This document shows positions 1 through 14,770 of a stretch of 64,000 bases of DNA, one piece after another. The notes under the pieces are model-generated. The model was not told where the DNA came from and searched no databases. It saw only the letters and a program-made list of their open reading frames with translations. The number at the start of each line of letters is the position of its first letter. Position 1 is the first letter of the stretch. The stretch lies in the NCBI GenBank assembly GCA_963070105.1, contig OY718807.1, positions 4,995,001 through 5,059,000 of the forward strand. Reading direction: 5' to 3'. This stretch comes from Litomosoides sigmodontis. Its lineage: Eukaryota > Nematoda > Chromadorea > Rhabditida > Onchocercidae. The position numbers were made by a program, and so were the translations under genes.

Positions 1-128
1 TGAAAGCTGACATTGAAAGATTTAACAAGAATTAGTCTGATTATTTAAAGTTACAATTCAAAAAGTTTTTTGAGCCTACCGAAATATACGGTAAAACAAA
101 TTTTGAGATGACTGCAAAAGCTAAAAAA

Positions 129-1621
129 CTATACTTCCTTTACATTCTCTTCTGTAAGCGTTGCATTAGTCCCTTTAAACTTTTTTAAAGTAAACACACC
201 TTTGTTTGTAAAATCTCCAAGTTGTCCCTCTTCGTTTTTTCCCCAAGCATATAATGCTCCACTTGCTGTTAAGGCCATTGTGAACAAATTTCCCGCACTA
301 ACTGCATAAAAATATTAAGCTTCACGTCCGAGTAAAGGATCAACTTAATTTGTTTGTAAAATCAAAAAAAAACTAACAAACTAACATACATGAAAAAGAT
401 ATGCATAATTTTATAACAACACAACACGATAACTTCTAAATAAAATTTCGCTTACTCTGAATAACAGGTATAGAAATAAACATGTCAACTTCTGCAGGGG
501 AGTGTCGTATTCGCCCATCGGACTGTTGACCCCAAATAAATACTCGACCACCTCAAAAATTTATTAATGGCGGAAATTTTGTAATTTTTAATTTGAAATT
601 TCAACCTGACCAAAACAAAACTCACTTCCATTTAGGGATACTGTATGAGATGCACCACAAGCTACTTGCACAGTTTCTGGTAATGATGGTACCCGCCTGA
701 AAAACATGTGAAGGAGTGTGAAAAAGAAGAAATTATCAACTTAATAAATGTTCTTAATAGTGAAGACGATCTATTTCATTACGAATGAAGCAGAATACTG
801 ACACTTCAACGTAATGCGTTACAGTAATCAAAAATACGTCTTATGCTTTCTCCAGTTAATCACAGAAGCCTAATTACCAATATTTTTACTAAGCAAAAAT
901 ACCTGGGAGTATCAGAAATAAGAATATCGCAAGACATTGCAAGTTGTCCATGACTGTTACTACCCCACGCAAATAACCGGCCATCATCTGAAACTGCCAT
1001 ACTGTGACTTCGACCAGCCGATATTTGGATAATGCTAACAGTACTCGGCATGTGCACCGGATATATGGTGGATGAGCCTTCTTTGATACCTCCTCGACCC
1101 AGTTCACCATTATAATTACTACCACATGACCACACCTATAAATTTTTGATATGCTTTAACAACGAATAAACAGAGGATAGCAAGACTCTCACTTACTTTA
1201 AAATCTAAATTAATTAAATTCTCAAACAGCAAAATCAGAAGAAACTAAAACTCGAAAAAACCATGCCAAACCTCCCAGACATTTTGAACTTCACAAAGAA
1301 TAAGGTTTGGTAAAAAAGTAAGAGAGATAAAGATCCAGAAAAAAAGCAAACTGAATGGAAGAATTTGAATAACATAATGATTCAAAATGAAAGAAATAAG
1401 AGAAATTACTGAAATTACACCTTCCCATCCTCAGCCAAAAATAAAGTATGCTTTTCACCGCTAGCAACGGCTTTCACAGTAACACCATGTTGTCCTGCGG
1501 GTGCACCGTATAGCAGCTGCGGAAAAAGCGTCATTTGGGCATCGCTGCTACCAGAATTCTGCCGAATACCCAACTGCCCATCACCACCACATCCGAATAC
1601 GTACAATTGACGGCGAGCCAT
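129..1621 (-). CDS. RCC1-repeat protein, short form, 5 exons
   Basis: Exons read on the minus strand: 1621-1421, 1135-903, 696-626, 551-456, 301-129. They join in frame to 257 residues and a TAG stop. The protein carries recurrent RCC1 blade signatures: YVFGCGGDGQLG near the N-terminus, VWSCGSNYNGELGRGG and LFAWGSNSHGQL in exon 2, VFIWGQQSDGRIR in exon 4 and LYAWGKNEEGQLG in exon 5. RCC1 repeats form beta-propellers used in Ran exchange, membrane traffic or chromatin binding; which role applies here is not visible. Full RCC1 propellers have seven blades and about 400 residues, so this is a short family member or lacks an exon I did not find. The start is favoured because a T-rich run ending CGCAG lies 9 nt upstream of the ATG. 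The exon 4 acceptor ends in GAG, which is unusual. It is divergent from the next gene. Confidence 0.85.
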
Positions 1622-1634
1622 GATAACGATCTGC
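1622..1634 (-). promoter_or_regulatory. Probable spliced-leader acceptor of the RCC1-repeat gene
   Basis: Read on the minus strand, a long T run ends in CGCAG, then a 9-nt leader precedes the ATG at 1621. A pyrimidine tract with AG this close to the start codon is typical of nematode trans-splicing. No paired upstream donor or exon is visible. Confidence 0.5.
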
Positions 1635-4200
1635 GAAAAAAAAAAACATTATGCACTATTTCAGAACTTCACGTATCGTAAATTCCGATTACTCCTGTAG
1701 AGAAATAAATCTAAAAAATGAAGCGAGAATTTCTTTTTAAAAATTAACTTTCTTGTACACAATTGCAAGCAACACATGATATTAGCTGAGACACCAAGAT
1801 TTCTTGGATTGCGCAAAATAGCTTCAACCAGATACAGATGTATTTTTCGAAGGTCAGTTTTAAGACCCAAATTACCAAATATAATTAATTTCTCGTTTGA
1901 TCAATCATTTCGAACCAAGCCTTGGTTTATTTGGGACAAATAAGTGAAACGAAGAATCCCGAAAATGTGGAAGCATTGATTTCCGTTAGCGGTTTAAGTC
2001 TTTTTTGTCAATGAATTGATTTTTCACCAATCACAACTTCAAATCACTGTTATTTTATCTCTCACTCTCTCCCTTCCTTCGCCAAATACTGCATTTCTAA
2101 TGATTATCAATAACCCTACCAACACCTCCCTCCTAATTCCACCAACTTTACGTAGGAATTTCTGTAAATATTAGCAAAACGGAAGAAGGTATCCAGAAGC
2201 ACGATCTCCAAATTTTCTAAAGCACTCAAAGATTAAGGATTCGATTCGTACGTATATGTCAGAAACTTTAAGGTATCGTCTTCACGTATAGAGCCAGCAT
2301 TACCACGCGAACGTTACTAATGGAGAGGTAATATCAATGAATGAAATATGTCAGTCATCAGAAATTCTTCAAATTTTTTACTTTCAATAGAAAATTTATC
2401 AGCATACATGAAACAGAGTTAAGATGAAAACGAAAGCGCAAAGCCTCCTACTCCTACTCAACATCGATGGCAACAAACTCCCCTGACGCAAACTCTAGAA
2501 AGATACGTAAACAAATGGATAGGCAGTGAGTAAACAACGGTGCGTCCTTTCGGTACAGATTCCACCTGTCCCGAGAGATTTCGTGATGCGGTAGTGATGG
2601 AATTGGAAGGATCGGGAGGCACCAGACAACGTCTCAAGTGAAACTGCACGAAGTTTGCGTAGGGAGAGAACTCATCAGGCATTTGATAGTTAACGCTGGC
2701 AACCGTTTGCACGAGACTACAAATCGATGAACACTTCTGTCTTGCGAGAAAATTAAATTTCTAGAGGTGCAATCCGGAAAATAAGCATTGTCGGATTCCT
2801 TTACTGCTGTAAATTTGATAGTCATTAGAAACAGAACTTCAAACAGGATAAGTGATTAAGTTACATTTTTGCCGTTTTTTTCCTTTTAATTTGTGGAAAC
2901 CAGAATATTTCCGTAAGTCTCCACTTTGTCTAAATCACTGACTTTCTTCATTTTGATACTGTCGGCTGAGGCCAAAAAAGTGATTTTAATTATTAATTCG
3001 AAGCCTTCTATAACTCCTAATTCCACGTTACTCATGTTCTTCAATTTTCAATTTTTATTTTCCACTTTGAGTATGTATTAGCAGATTTGTATTTCTAACC
3101 ATTTTTTCGGTACAAAACTGACTTTGTAGTAAACTGGAATTAAATTAGATGGAAATTAAGTGAAAATTGAACAGAATCCAGGTAACCCCATACTCGGTTT
3201 TTTAACCAAATCATGCATAATTTTAGCCATATATACTACTCTCTGCGATCGTTGAGATTTCTTTCTTCTTGGCGCATTGCTTACCTTCCGTTAATAATTG
3301 CTATTTAAGTTTAATTTTAATTTCATATCTAGATGATATCAGCAAGTTCTCTTTTCAAGTGATAGCATCCATAATAAGCCCATTACTTTTGTCCTCAATG
3401 AGCCTCAACAGCCTGAGCATAATCTGTAGCTCTTTTAGGAGTTTCGTTAGCGCTTGCTTAAAATGTGACTTCCATCTTTGGTTATTAGCATCATATCAGT
3501 TAGTGGAAAAAATTTTTAATTTAGCTTATCAACTAACTGAATTATATACATAGTACCGAGGGAATAGGCGGAGATTCGGAAAGAATCCGTAGTATTCACA
3601 ACAAGCGGCCGATGAAAGAAATTCATAGTGATATAATTGATAAAATTAGATTTAAGGGAAAGTTGAAATTTGAAGATGAAAAATTTTTTGCTAGTCGAGC
3701 TTTTAAAATTAAATTTGAATAGCAAATTTTCTCGTTCTATCCCTTTCTTGAGAATAGAAATTTGTGCCACTGAACTGAAGTTAAATAAAAACTCGATTCC
3801 CATGTCTTTTTTCTTATCTTCAATTACTCCATCTTCATACCTTTAAGATTTCTTCCGATTTTGTTTTAATTTTAAAAATGTGATAGTAGCGCTTCTTTTT
3901 CCCAGCATGATCTCAATTTCAATTTCACATCTCACAATCGATAATTTGTCATCGTTTATCAGAGTATACGAAACACAGGACAGGATGTGGTAATTGGTGC
4001 GCTGGATCTTTGCCACTGTTTAATTAGGCCTTCGTATCAGTAACACATACACCTCCGCATCAGTCACATGCTATTTTCTTTTGAGATTTCCCGATCGTTG
4101 ATAGTTCTCACATGAGCAGATGAGGAGCAGAATCTCTCAAATATAAGCTTCTAGTAGTTTTAAAACATCACAACTTGTCCCTATTGCTTTCGCTTATTTC
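1635..4200. other. Divergent intergenic region
   Basis: About 2.6 kb between the 5' ends of the RCC1-repeat and HADH genes. It should hold both promoters. It is A+T-rich apart from a G+C-richer open stretch on the minus strand at 2458-2712, which is listed separately. I see no other gene. Confidence 0.6.
2458..2712 (-). other. Orphan open reading frame, possible exon
   Basis: A minus-strand open frame of about 84 codons with local base composition richer in G+C than its surroundings. It includes the stretch MPDEFSPYANFVQFHLRR followed by a Pro/Ser/Thr-rich part. An AG preceded by a pyrimidine stretch (CGATTTGTAG on the minus strand) lies just upstream, so it could be an internal exon. No partner exon was found and the family is not recognised. 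It is on the same strand as, and upstream of, the RCC1-repeat gene, but that gene has its own start. Confidence 0.25.
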
Positions 4201-4220
4201 AGATTCCGTTCAGTTTCCTG
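4193..4220 (+). promoter_or_regulatory. Probable spliced-leader acceptor of HADH
   Basis: CGCTTATTTCAG is followed by an 18-nt leader and then the ATG at 4221. This matches the nematode 3' splice consensus. No upstream exon is visible, so trans-splicing is the simplest reading. Confidence 0.5.
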
Positions 4221-6207
<1,987 letters not shown>

Positions 6208-6551
6208 AAAGCACCGAATAGAAAAGAACTACATGAGATGTCGCGACATCGTTTTAATCAAACAACAGTAACTGCATCTGTAAAGTTTGAAACTAAAATT
6301 CATTCTGATTCTAGGTCCGTTAATGTACATCTGTCATTAAAAACCAGAAACAAAAAAATTCATGTCTTTGAACCATTTACAGTAATATGTTTGAATTCTG
6401 AACTCCAATTTGTAATTCAGTATCTCAAATTATTCCTCTTTTAATGGCAGTTGACATCAATTATGCTTGAAATGTGCAGAAATTAAGTTGTAGATAATCA
6501 TTTAAAAACAATAACTGGTTATTACAATATGAAATATAAAAGTCCTGTTCT

Positions 6552-6557
6552 TTTATT
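6552..6557 (-). terminator. Polyadenylation signal of NCBP1
   Basis: TTTATT on the plus strand reads AATAAA on the minus strand, about 130 nt past the NCBP1 stop codon, the expected place for 3' end formation. It lies in the 477-bp gap shared with the convergent HADH gene. Confidence 0.5.
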
Positions 6558-6684
6558 TTTATTTTGCAGAATAACTGAAATTCCCTGTACTTAAGAGTAT
6601 CTTTCTGTCTTTTCTCTTTCATTTGAACATGTCCTACTTCTATTTAATGGTCAATTTTAACAACAAAAGTATGATTAGCTCCCT

Positions 6685-7284
6685 TTATGTCATCAGTGCT
6701 TTGAACTGATTATAATTTTCCATCACATTGTTGTCGATAGCGAATTCCTTAAAAAGCTCTTTTTCCAGTGCCTCTCGAAATTCAAATAGGTCCTTCCAAT
6801 GCTGGAAACAGAATCAATTAACAATAAATAAGATATAAAATTAAATGACCCAGCATTTTTAAAGCCACATCAAACGGGAAGAAGTAAAACTATGAAGTGA
6901 CATGTTCTTCCATTTACTATCCCTTTCATTATATAGCAAGATTTTGTCAATTTAATTAAATAAACTGAAGCATCTCACTCCTAATTGTATATGCTAAACT
7001 CTAAGACATTGCTTTTGAACTACTTAAGAACATATAAATAAGTGAAGTGCTAACCTTTAGAAATACATTCTTGAAACGTCCAGTGACGTACACGTACCAA
7101 TTATTCTGGAAATCATTCCCACTGCTTTCGCTATTGACGATGTGTTCCGTTAAAGTAACAGTGAACTTCTAAAAGGATAGTCTGTCGTCTACTTAGTTAA
7201 ACAAGGCAATTTATTAGTTTCATAATCACTATTCCGTGCGATATTTCATTAGGATAGCTCTCTTATTATAGTCATCACAGGAAG

Positions 7285-7367
<83 letters not shown>

Positions 7368-10300
7368 GTGTTTGCGATTTTCCCAATACAAATGAAGAGC
7401 TTACATGAAGCACATCAAGAAGCAAGTTTTTCAAACACTCATGTAAATCAGCGAATTCGCTTTCTTTAACAAATGATTCCACTGTATTGGGGTCGGTCAT
7501 GTCATGCTCATTTGTTTCCATGTCCTTCAAAAATGTTATTCATCCAAAAATAAATAAATCGTACATGAAGTCCCCTAGCAAGTCCCCTAGTTTTAAGTGA
7601 ATAGTCCCTTTCGTTTATGGAAATAAATCATTTGGTTATCTTATAAAAATACCGCAAGAACACTAACAAAATCATCCTTTTCAGTATCAGATTCCTTCCC
7701 TTTTTTTTCCATTTTTGCGTCTTCAATTGCTTGTCTAGTCCGATGAACATGACCACTAACGTGTTCTAGCGCTCTGGTCAGCACTTCCCAGATCCACTGT
7801 CTAAAATATTATGCAGTAAAATAATACTAGTAAAATTATTAGAAAAACTAGTCCTCTTTTTTATACGGAGCAAAATTTTTTATACCGTTCAAACTCAGAT
7901 TTCATTTCATCGCTGAACAACCAAGCCACAACAGCACTGGCGTCAACCAGCGACATTTTCAGTAACTTTGTTACCAACACTACTATCATCTGAAAAATAA
8001 GTTTGTTCTATATTTAAATATCTACCAGCAATAGTGAAACAAACATTAGTATAATTATTCATATCTATTTCCTATGTACATCAAACCAAATGTTCCAATA
8101 TATTTGTATTACTAATAGTTAAGTTCTGTCGAAGCATTGTAGCCACACCAAACCATGCCGTAATTTAGGCAGCAAAAATCATTCAAAATTATTCATCATA
8201 ACAAACCCACGACTCCACAAAAACAGCTTAATTAATAGCACTAAAAAAATTAGCCTATAAAACACAACGAATAATTACTGGAAAGATACCTGTCTATGGA
8301 ACTTCCACGTCTCATAAAGCGTCCTCAAAATAGTTAGCTGTGCATCTTCCCTACCGCCAATGAATTCTTTCAGAGTTGAGTAATATCTACAAAGACATAA
8401 GGCGGAAGGCGTACCCGAAAAGAATGATTCCATAAGTTCACAGAAATATATATAGCAAAAAAAATTCTATCCTTCACCAAAGCTATATATTTCAACCGTC
8501 AAAAGTCAAAGTTACTCTTAATTGATTTACTCTACAACTTTCCTACGCAAAATCTAAAAACAGCTGTAATGAGAATGAGTTGTATCACACACTGTTAATG
8601 CAAATGTTTCTAACAAATTAAGGAACCGATCCAATAAGAACAAAACATCTTCTAGATGTGAAGCACCTAAACAGATTTACGTAACATCAAAATAGGCTTA
8701 CCTCGTTAATGCAGCAAAATTATGACTGAATGTTTTCCGAGCCAAATAAAGAAGCACTTTGAAGAAAATAGACAATCTAGAGTTTGCATCCATTAGATTC
8801 CCGGTTTTGCTATGTAATAAATCAATCATCTCATCGGCTGATATTTTCTCGCGGAAAGCTTTTTCAAGAACCATAGCAAAATCACGGTCTGGATGCTCGT
8901 CTTCAATGAAGAAACAATTATGTAGATTTAATTGACTTTTATTGGTATAAATTTTCACTTTTTGATTCTCTTAGGCACCAGACGAGACCTAACAACAATA
9001 AAACATTCAATGGTAATGTTTTCAAAACTCATTGCAGAATTTAAATGAAGTAATGCTACAATTTGATCATAAGATTTCGGTAAAAAAAATTACCATCATT
9101 GAGATCATAGCATATAACAGGCTTCTGCGGTATCATTTTTTCAAACGAAGCAGGCAAAAATTCGATTAATCTTTGGTGGTATGAGAGTCGCATACACTTG
9201 TCCAGTACCTGCATTTACTTTTTATAGATAGTAGAAATTTACATAAAACGTATACAACAAATCTAACTGTTCCGTTAGTAATCTATAGTAGTTTTCAATT
9301 AAATCCTTCAGTTTATTGAAGTTTGAATTTCAACAGTATAAATTTATGCATTATCACCTCCCGCACGAACATATGCTTTGGAGCAAGATGATCTAATTCA
9401 ATGCAATCACTCCAATCCGACCACGACCATCGGTATTCAAAATTTGACATATGATAGCTGAACCAATCAATTAACCTGCAAAACAAATGTGACAGCGACA
9501 AAGTGGAAAACAAAAGGAGGAAATAATTATGAAGTAATTACCTGTCGATACAAGCAATTTGCATCGAATCTATTCTTTGATAAAATATTTCTGCAGCCTG
9601 CGCTATTACCTGAAGAAAATTTAATGAACATTAACTTGAAACCAATATTATGGCTCAAAAAAATAAACTGTATCAAATACTGAAAAAAACGAAGGAACAC
9701 GTTTTTTCTTACTATCATCATGTGAAATGAAGTGAAGAAAAAACATTCTCATTCCATGTCGCAAAAACAAAAATATGAGAATTGAAAAGTGATAAGTCAA
9801 AATCAAATTGAAATGGAAAAACAAATCACCAGGGGGATGTCTTTTCAATTTACTAACCTGGGGCATACTTTTAGTTTTACATAGTTCAATCAATAAACTT
9901 CCATAAAATATTGGCCGGGTAGGTGCCTCTGGCAAGTGAAACAATTGCGAAAAAATCACTTCCAATATAACATAGTTTATTGGCACGAGTGTGCGTTTAT
10001 CGTATTCCAACAGCCTTGATGCACTGAAATTCTCACAATGTAGTAATAGCAATAAATTTTCCCTGGACATAGAGGGAAGTGAAAAATAATGGTTACAGTA
10101 AACAGGAATTATCTCGTAGAAATTAAAAAAAAGACAGTCGGAAATGAATGTACCATTTTTTCCTATTTGATTTTTCCTGATCCAAGATCCACCGTAATTC
10201 CTCTTCAACCAGGAATCGTTCTATGGAATGTGCACCAGGGAGAAGCGGTCCCTTAGATATGTAAAATATTATAGATGAAATATTTAAAAAAATTAATGTT

Positions 10301-12706
10301 TTAACAAAATGTGAATCAAACTATAATGCTGGGTTAATAAAGTACGAACTCTAAATTAATGGGTATAAAGAATAAAGGAACGTGATTAGTAGATATAAAA
10401 AGATTTACATCATCTGGACAGTCGGCGTAATCAAAAAAGCGGAATACCACATTCGGAAGAGGATACATACTATTTGGAGTATGAGGTGGCGGTTCAAAGC
10501 TGAAATGGAGAATAAATTAGAGAGTAATTTGGTTAATTAACGCCAAAAATTGACCCATACAATTAAATATGGTAAACTTTTATAAGAACAGAAGGGTAAA
10601 AATCACGCGAACATGAAAAAATTTAACACAGATCAGTAAAAGAAAAATGAAAAGCACACCCCGGCAAATTATGCTGCAGCGCATCCGCTAATGTTCCATC
10701 AAAAGCAACATAATGACGAGTGATAAACTTTTCCCTCCATCTGTCAGAACGCAATTTCAAGATTTGTGCCCACAAACAATCCAAATATTCTTCTTGTTCA
10801 TGAATGGATTTTGCCCATACTTGCAGAATCTGCAAAACTTGCTAAAATCTAATAAGTTAAAGTACCAGGCCAAATTAACCTAATTTACTTGCTCATTTAA
10901 AAGAAAGATTTAGCAAACTTATTAATATACCTTCACATGCTCCTTATTTCGAGAATTCAGATACTTTTCAACAGTGTCCAACATGGCATTTAACTGGTCT
11001 TGACTCTTTTCAGCAAGTTCCTGGCCAACCCAAGGAAGACAATGTAAAAATACATAGATAAACCAATCACGTCTTACCTCAAAACAAGTAATTCGTAAAT
11101 TGTATCGAACATTCCTAGTGATTATTAAACATAGATGACAATGGTTTATTAATAAAAAACTACTGATAAATACAAAAACTAAATATTAAAATGCGATAAA
11201 AAATAATTAATCCATGTTCAATCCTACCCTAGATCTAGACATCTTTCGAACTAGCACTTCCAATAGAATTTCATATTAAAGTTATCACTGAAAAATCTTT
11301 ACCTGCGGCACCTCTGCTTGAGAAGCACTATTTATAAGATCTCCAAGGAAATCAACAAACGAATTCAGTGTGATTACTTTGCAGTTTACCAAATCGGAAA
11401 AAAATATCACCTAAAACGGAAATCTAACAAATAATCAAACTCCGTAAAGCGTTTACAGATCCGCAGTTGAAATTTCTAACTTTGACTGTTTTTCAAGCCA
11501 ACGCTTGCTACATAAATAGTTTGGCAAAAAATGAGCTGAAAATCTTACAATATATAAAGCGTGATCAAAATTGTTCGCCTTCATCAATCCATTCAGTCGT
11601 AAAAGAAGTTTGTCCAAAAGCTGCAAATTAAAGTAAATAATTAAAAGGAAAGACTATGCATAACAATCTACTTTAAAAAAATTCAACAGATTCTGAAAAT
11701 AAAATGTATCACCTCTGCACCGAAATTGTATTTCTTGGCATTCAGCAGTCCAACCAGAGTAGAATAAACTGTCAATTTATCTGGCGTATTGCATATACTG
11801 AAATATTAGAATATCAAGAAAAAGCGTTTGCTGGAATTTAAGATCACGCAAATCCTGATCAGACATTGTTAGAAAAAGTGGAAACAAAATTTTTTAGAAC
11901 ATACCAGGTAACGAGGATTTCAATTATGTGCTCTTTGTATGTGTCTAAATCAGTTTCCAAAACATGTGCCAGGCTTTCTAAATTTGATTCTAGTGATGAA
12001 TTGCTCTAAAAAAAAAATTAATAAAGAACACTATAACATCGATTTGATTTAGATATGCCGAATTCACTTAGAATGAAATTTTATATGAGCAGTGCTTCAA
12101 CCAAACAGAACCAAGCAGTTTTCCTACCTTTCCGGGTTTTTCCGCTATACTAACACACCCTTTTTATTTTTCCATTCGCGCAAATTAAATTTCGCGAATT
12201 TTTTGGATTTCTAATTGACTATTCAGCAACACTACTACTGAAAGCCTTTTTGAAGATGCAGAGTGAATGATAATAAGATGCTTTTCAAAAACAGATTATT
12301 CTCTTTGAAAGGCAAAACTTTGGGAAGAGAATGGAATATATACCTTTTCACCAACGTGTGTCAGCAATTCTGTTAACTTGTACAAAATTTCATCTTTCAC
12401 CGTATCTGAACCACACCGTTTTCGTTTGCAGGAAATATCATCTAGAACAATTCTATTACTTGTTTAGTTATGCTGAGATTAACATACCTCATTAATGCAC
12501 ATTTAATGCCCTTATTTTCCTGCATTTTTTTCCTCGAAAATTCTGATAGATTTACCTTCTTCTAAACCGACATATCGTCGCCTTTCTCGTTGATCTGCGT
12601 CATTTAAACAACGTGTATCGCCCATATTTTGTCTTCCATAATTACCTCTGCTACCGATACCCAAATCAGAACGACCATTCCGTTCCTCTTCTTCCTGATC
12701 GGACAT
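6685..12706 (-). CDS. ncbp-1: Nuclear cap-binding protein subunit 1 (CBP80)
   Basis: Twenty-one exons on the minus strand: 12706-12556, 12441-12344, 12005-11905, 11797-11713, 11620-11549, 11410-11303, 11077-10931, 10829-10660, 10499-10409, 10251-10154, 10062-9858, 9609-9542, 9475-9358, 9208-9094, 8900-8702, 8386-8290, 7989-7886, 7800-7668, 7524-7405, 7168-7055, 6801-6685. The chain is 836 residues; human CBP80 is 790. CBP80 pairs with CBP20 to bind the m7G cap of nuclear transcripts and acts in splicing, export and the pioneer round of translation. Family marks include the acidic then basic N-terminus ([15 protein letters not shown]), the MIF4G repeat region ([37 protein letters not shown]), [19 protein letters not shown], the domain-2 block [14 protein letters not shown], and [20 protein letters not shown]. 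The start of exon 15 is the least certain join, because an alternative acceptor near 8960 also fits. Exons 7, 10, 15 and 19 use GAG or AAG acceptors. Intron 19 carries an AT microsatellite. Confidence 0.95.
7286..7365. repeat. (AT)n microsatellite in NCBP1 intron 19
   Basis: About 80 bp of AT dinucleotide within the intron between exons 19 and 20. Confidence 0.96.
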
Positions 12707-14356
12707 TATATGTCTCCTTGATAAATACAACAATGGCTTTGCAGCTTAATATTTTCAAAGTTTTTAACTTGCAACAATACATTTAAATAACGAATTACGA
12801 AGAAAATGAACGAATGAATAAATAACAATCGATCATAAGCTTCCATCTGTGTTTCCCGTTTGGAAATCATTTGTATTGGAAAAGCAAAATCTACGACAAC
12901 ATCATCTTCCAGACCTCATTTACAACATATACGAGGAGGGAAAGCCGTCAAACAGGGCATGCAGAAGTAACGTCCACGTTAAGCGATGTCCTCGTCCGCA
13001 ATCAGTCCATGGTTTCGTTGTACTACTGAGTTGGCGGTTGCAACAGCTGTGAAAACGATCATCTAACTGCTCTCTCTTTCATGGGTGATGGTCGTGGTGG
13101 TAGATTTGATATGCGTTAACAAGTCAAACGTAGCGAGTTTAAGACATTATGAATGATGGAAATTTTCGAATTTGATTATTTTAAATTAGCATTTATATTT
13201 TTGTATTGTAAGTTATAAAATAAGGTTTCTTTGTTAACACACTTCTGACCGACGTTTCTGTGTCTTTTAGAAAAAAAAAATCGTCGATGGATGCGTTGAA
13301 AATCTCTGAGGAGCATATTTTTACATAAATATAAGTTTGTGGATATTTTAAATTGTTAAATGATAGGTCAAAAAAGTTAAATATGCGTAAATTTTGGAAG
13401 TAACTTGGAAAATTATATTAGTGTTGGTGATAATAATTTGCTCGACTAATTCATTCCTTAGAAAATTAGAAAAAGCTATTTGATGAAATAAACGTGAAAA
13501 AACTTTAAATAATTCCTTAAAATTTAAATAACAAATGATTGTTAATGCGTCGTGTTGAGTACATGCTACACTTAGATATTCTGCTGCATAAATCACATGA
13601 AAAAGTGTGCGCAAGAATTATTTCCTAACAATTCATCGTTATATGAAAAGGTATTATTTTACCTTTCCAAATTGGCGTACTTCTTGAAGTGCTACTCACA
13701 ATTGCATAAATTCAAAATTATAATCGTTGGTATTTTCAAATTTATAAGAAATCTGTGACTGAAATTTTTTTTTAAAAAAAGCTGGCAACATTGCATTCAT
13801 GCATTCCTAATGACTTATGTTTTTTTTCCTAAATACCTTTTTTCCTTTCTGATAAATTCTATCTTAAATGTTTGGCTTCTTTGCTGAGAATTATAGTTTT
13901 TTGGATTTTGATATATCTCTTAGATCATATTTAGTGATCAGATTGGTTTGATATGATTGAGTCGTTTTTTTACTACCAGATCGCAGCCTTCTAAGATCAG
14001 TTTATTATCATGGCATTTCTAGGATAATTATTTAGCTTCTTTTTTCTTTGTATTCAAAATTCATTCATTCATAATATTTTAAGAAAATCTTATATTCGAT
14101 AAAAAAATTATGGGAGATTTGCTTTGCTTATAGCAGAAGTTCCAATTTTGAAAGAATTTTTTCTTTCAAGTTTGATTTTCCGCTGCTTAGAAGCTAACAA
14201 CATTACCACTCATTCTTCCATCGAAATTACGTTACTTCCTTGAAATGCAATAATATATTTATATTTTCATTTAAGGAATGGGAGAACGAATGAGGAAAGG
14301 AAGAGAAAGGGGAAAATTGAAGATAGCAGTGTTTGAAAAGAGGAGTTGAAGGGACT
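12707..14356. other. Intergenic region 5' of NCBP1
   Basis: It should contain the NCBP1 promoter. A somewhat G+C-richer piece at about 12,870-13,110 has short open frames on the plus strand, but no splice-consistent gene is seen. The rest is A+T-rich without recognisable genes. Confidence 0.5.
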
Positions 14357-14770
14357 TTAATGAAGTTCCGTGGAAGCGATGCATCCGTTTTGGAGATAAC
14401 TCGTACAACCAGTAGCGTTTACTTTTAGCATATTCCGTTTTTGCGTAGGAGAACAATGAAGGTAGAGTAGTAGCATCAACGATAGTACTGGATGGATACT
14501 TTGAATTTGGAATTCGTATGATTGAAGTTCGTTGGGTAGGATTGTATTTTTGGAAATGTCAAGCAATGCAGCGTCAAAGTGCTTCTTCAGTTGATATTTA
14601 TCGACAGTTGTAAGAATGCCATACACCGAGATATATTTCCAATTCTGAGACTTTAAAATCTCAGCACGAAAGACATCATCCGACATTTTGATGTTATAAA
14701 TCATACGAAGAGCTTTAACTGGTAGCACAGTTGGACATTCATTTTGTTTCCTACGATTTACACCTTTCAT
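14357..14770 (-). CDS. Hypothetical protein, 137 aa, unrecognised
   Basis: An ATG-started frame on the minus strand, uninterrupted for 137 codons and with a mixed amino-acid composition unlike the poly-Lys/Phe shadows in this A+T-rich DNA. It begins MKGVNRRKQNECPTVLPVKA, continues through NWKYISVYGILTTVDKYQLK and DAALLDISKNTILPNELQ, and ends in a Cys-rich tail. The middle part (hydrophobic strands around SVYGIL and AALLDIS) could be a small OB-fold of the RPA/RMI2 kind, but this is only an impression. A GTACTA just after QIQSIHP might be a splice donor, in which case the last 42 residues are intronic. There is no clear neighbour or operon context. Confidence 0.45.
   Translation of the reverse strand: MKGVNRRKQNECPTVLPVKALRMIYNIKMSDDVFRAEILKSQNWKYISVYGILTTVDKYQLKKHFDAALLDISKNTILPNELQSYEFQIQSIHPVLSLMLLLYLHCSPTQKRNMLKVNATGCTSYLQNGCIASTELH

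Noticed and set aside
3269..3553. 94-codon plus-strand frame
   Set aside because: No homologous feel, no splice structure, hydrophobic Ser/Leu composition from T-rich DNA.
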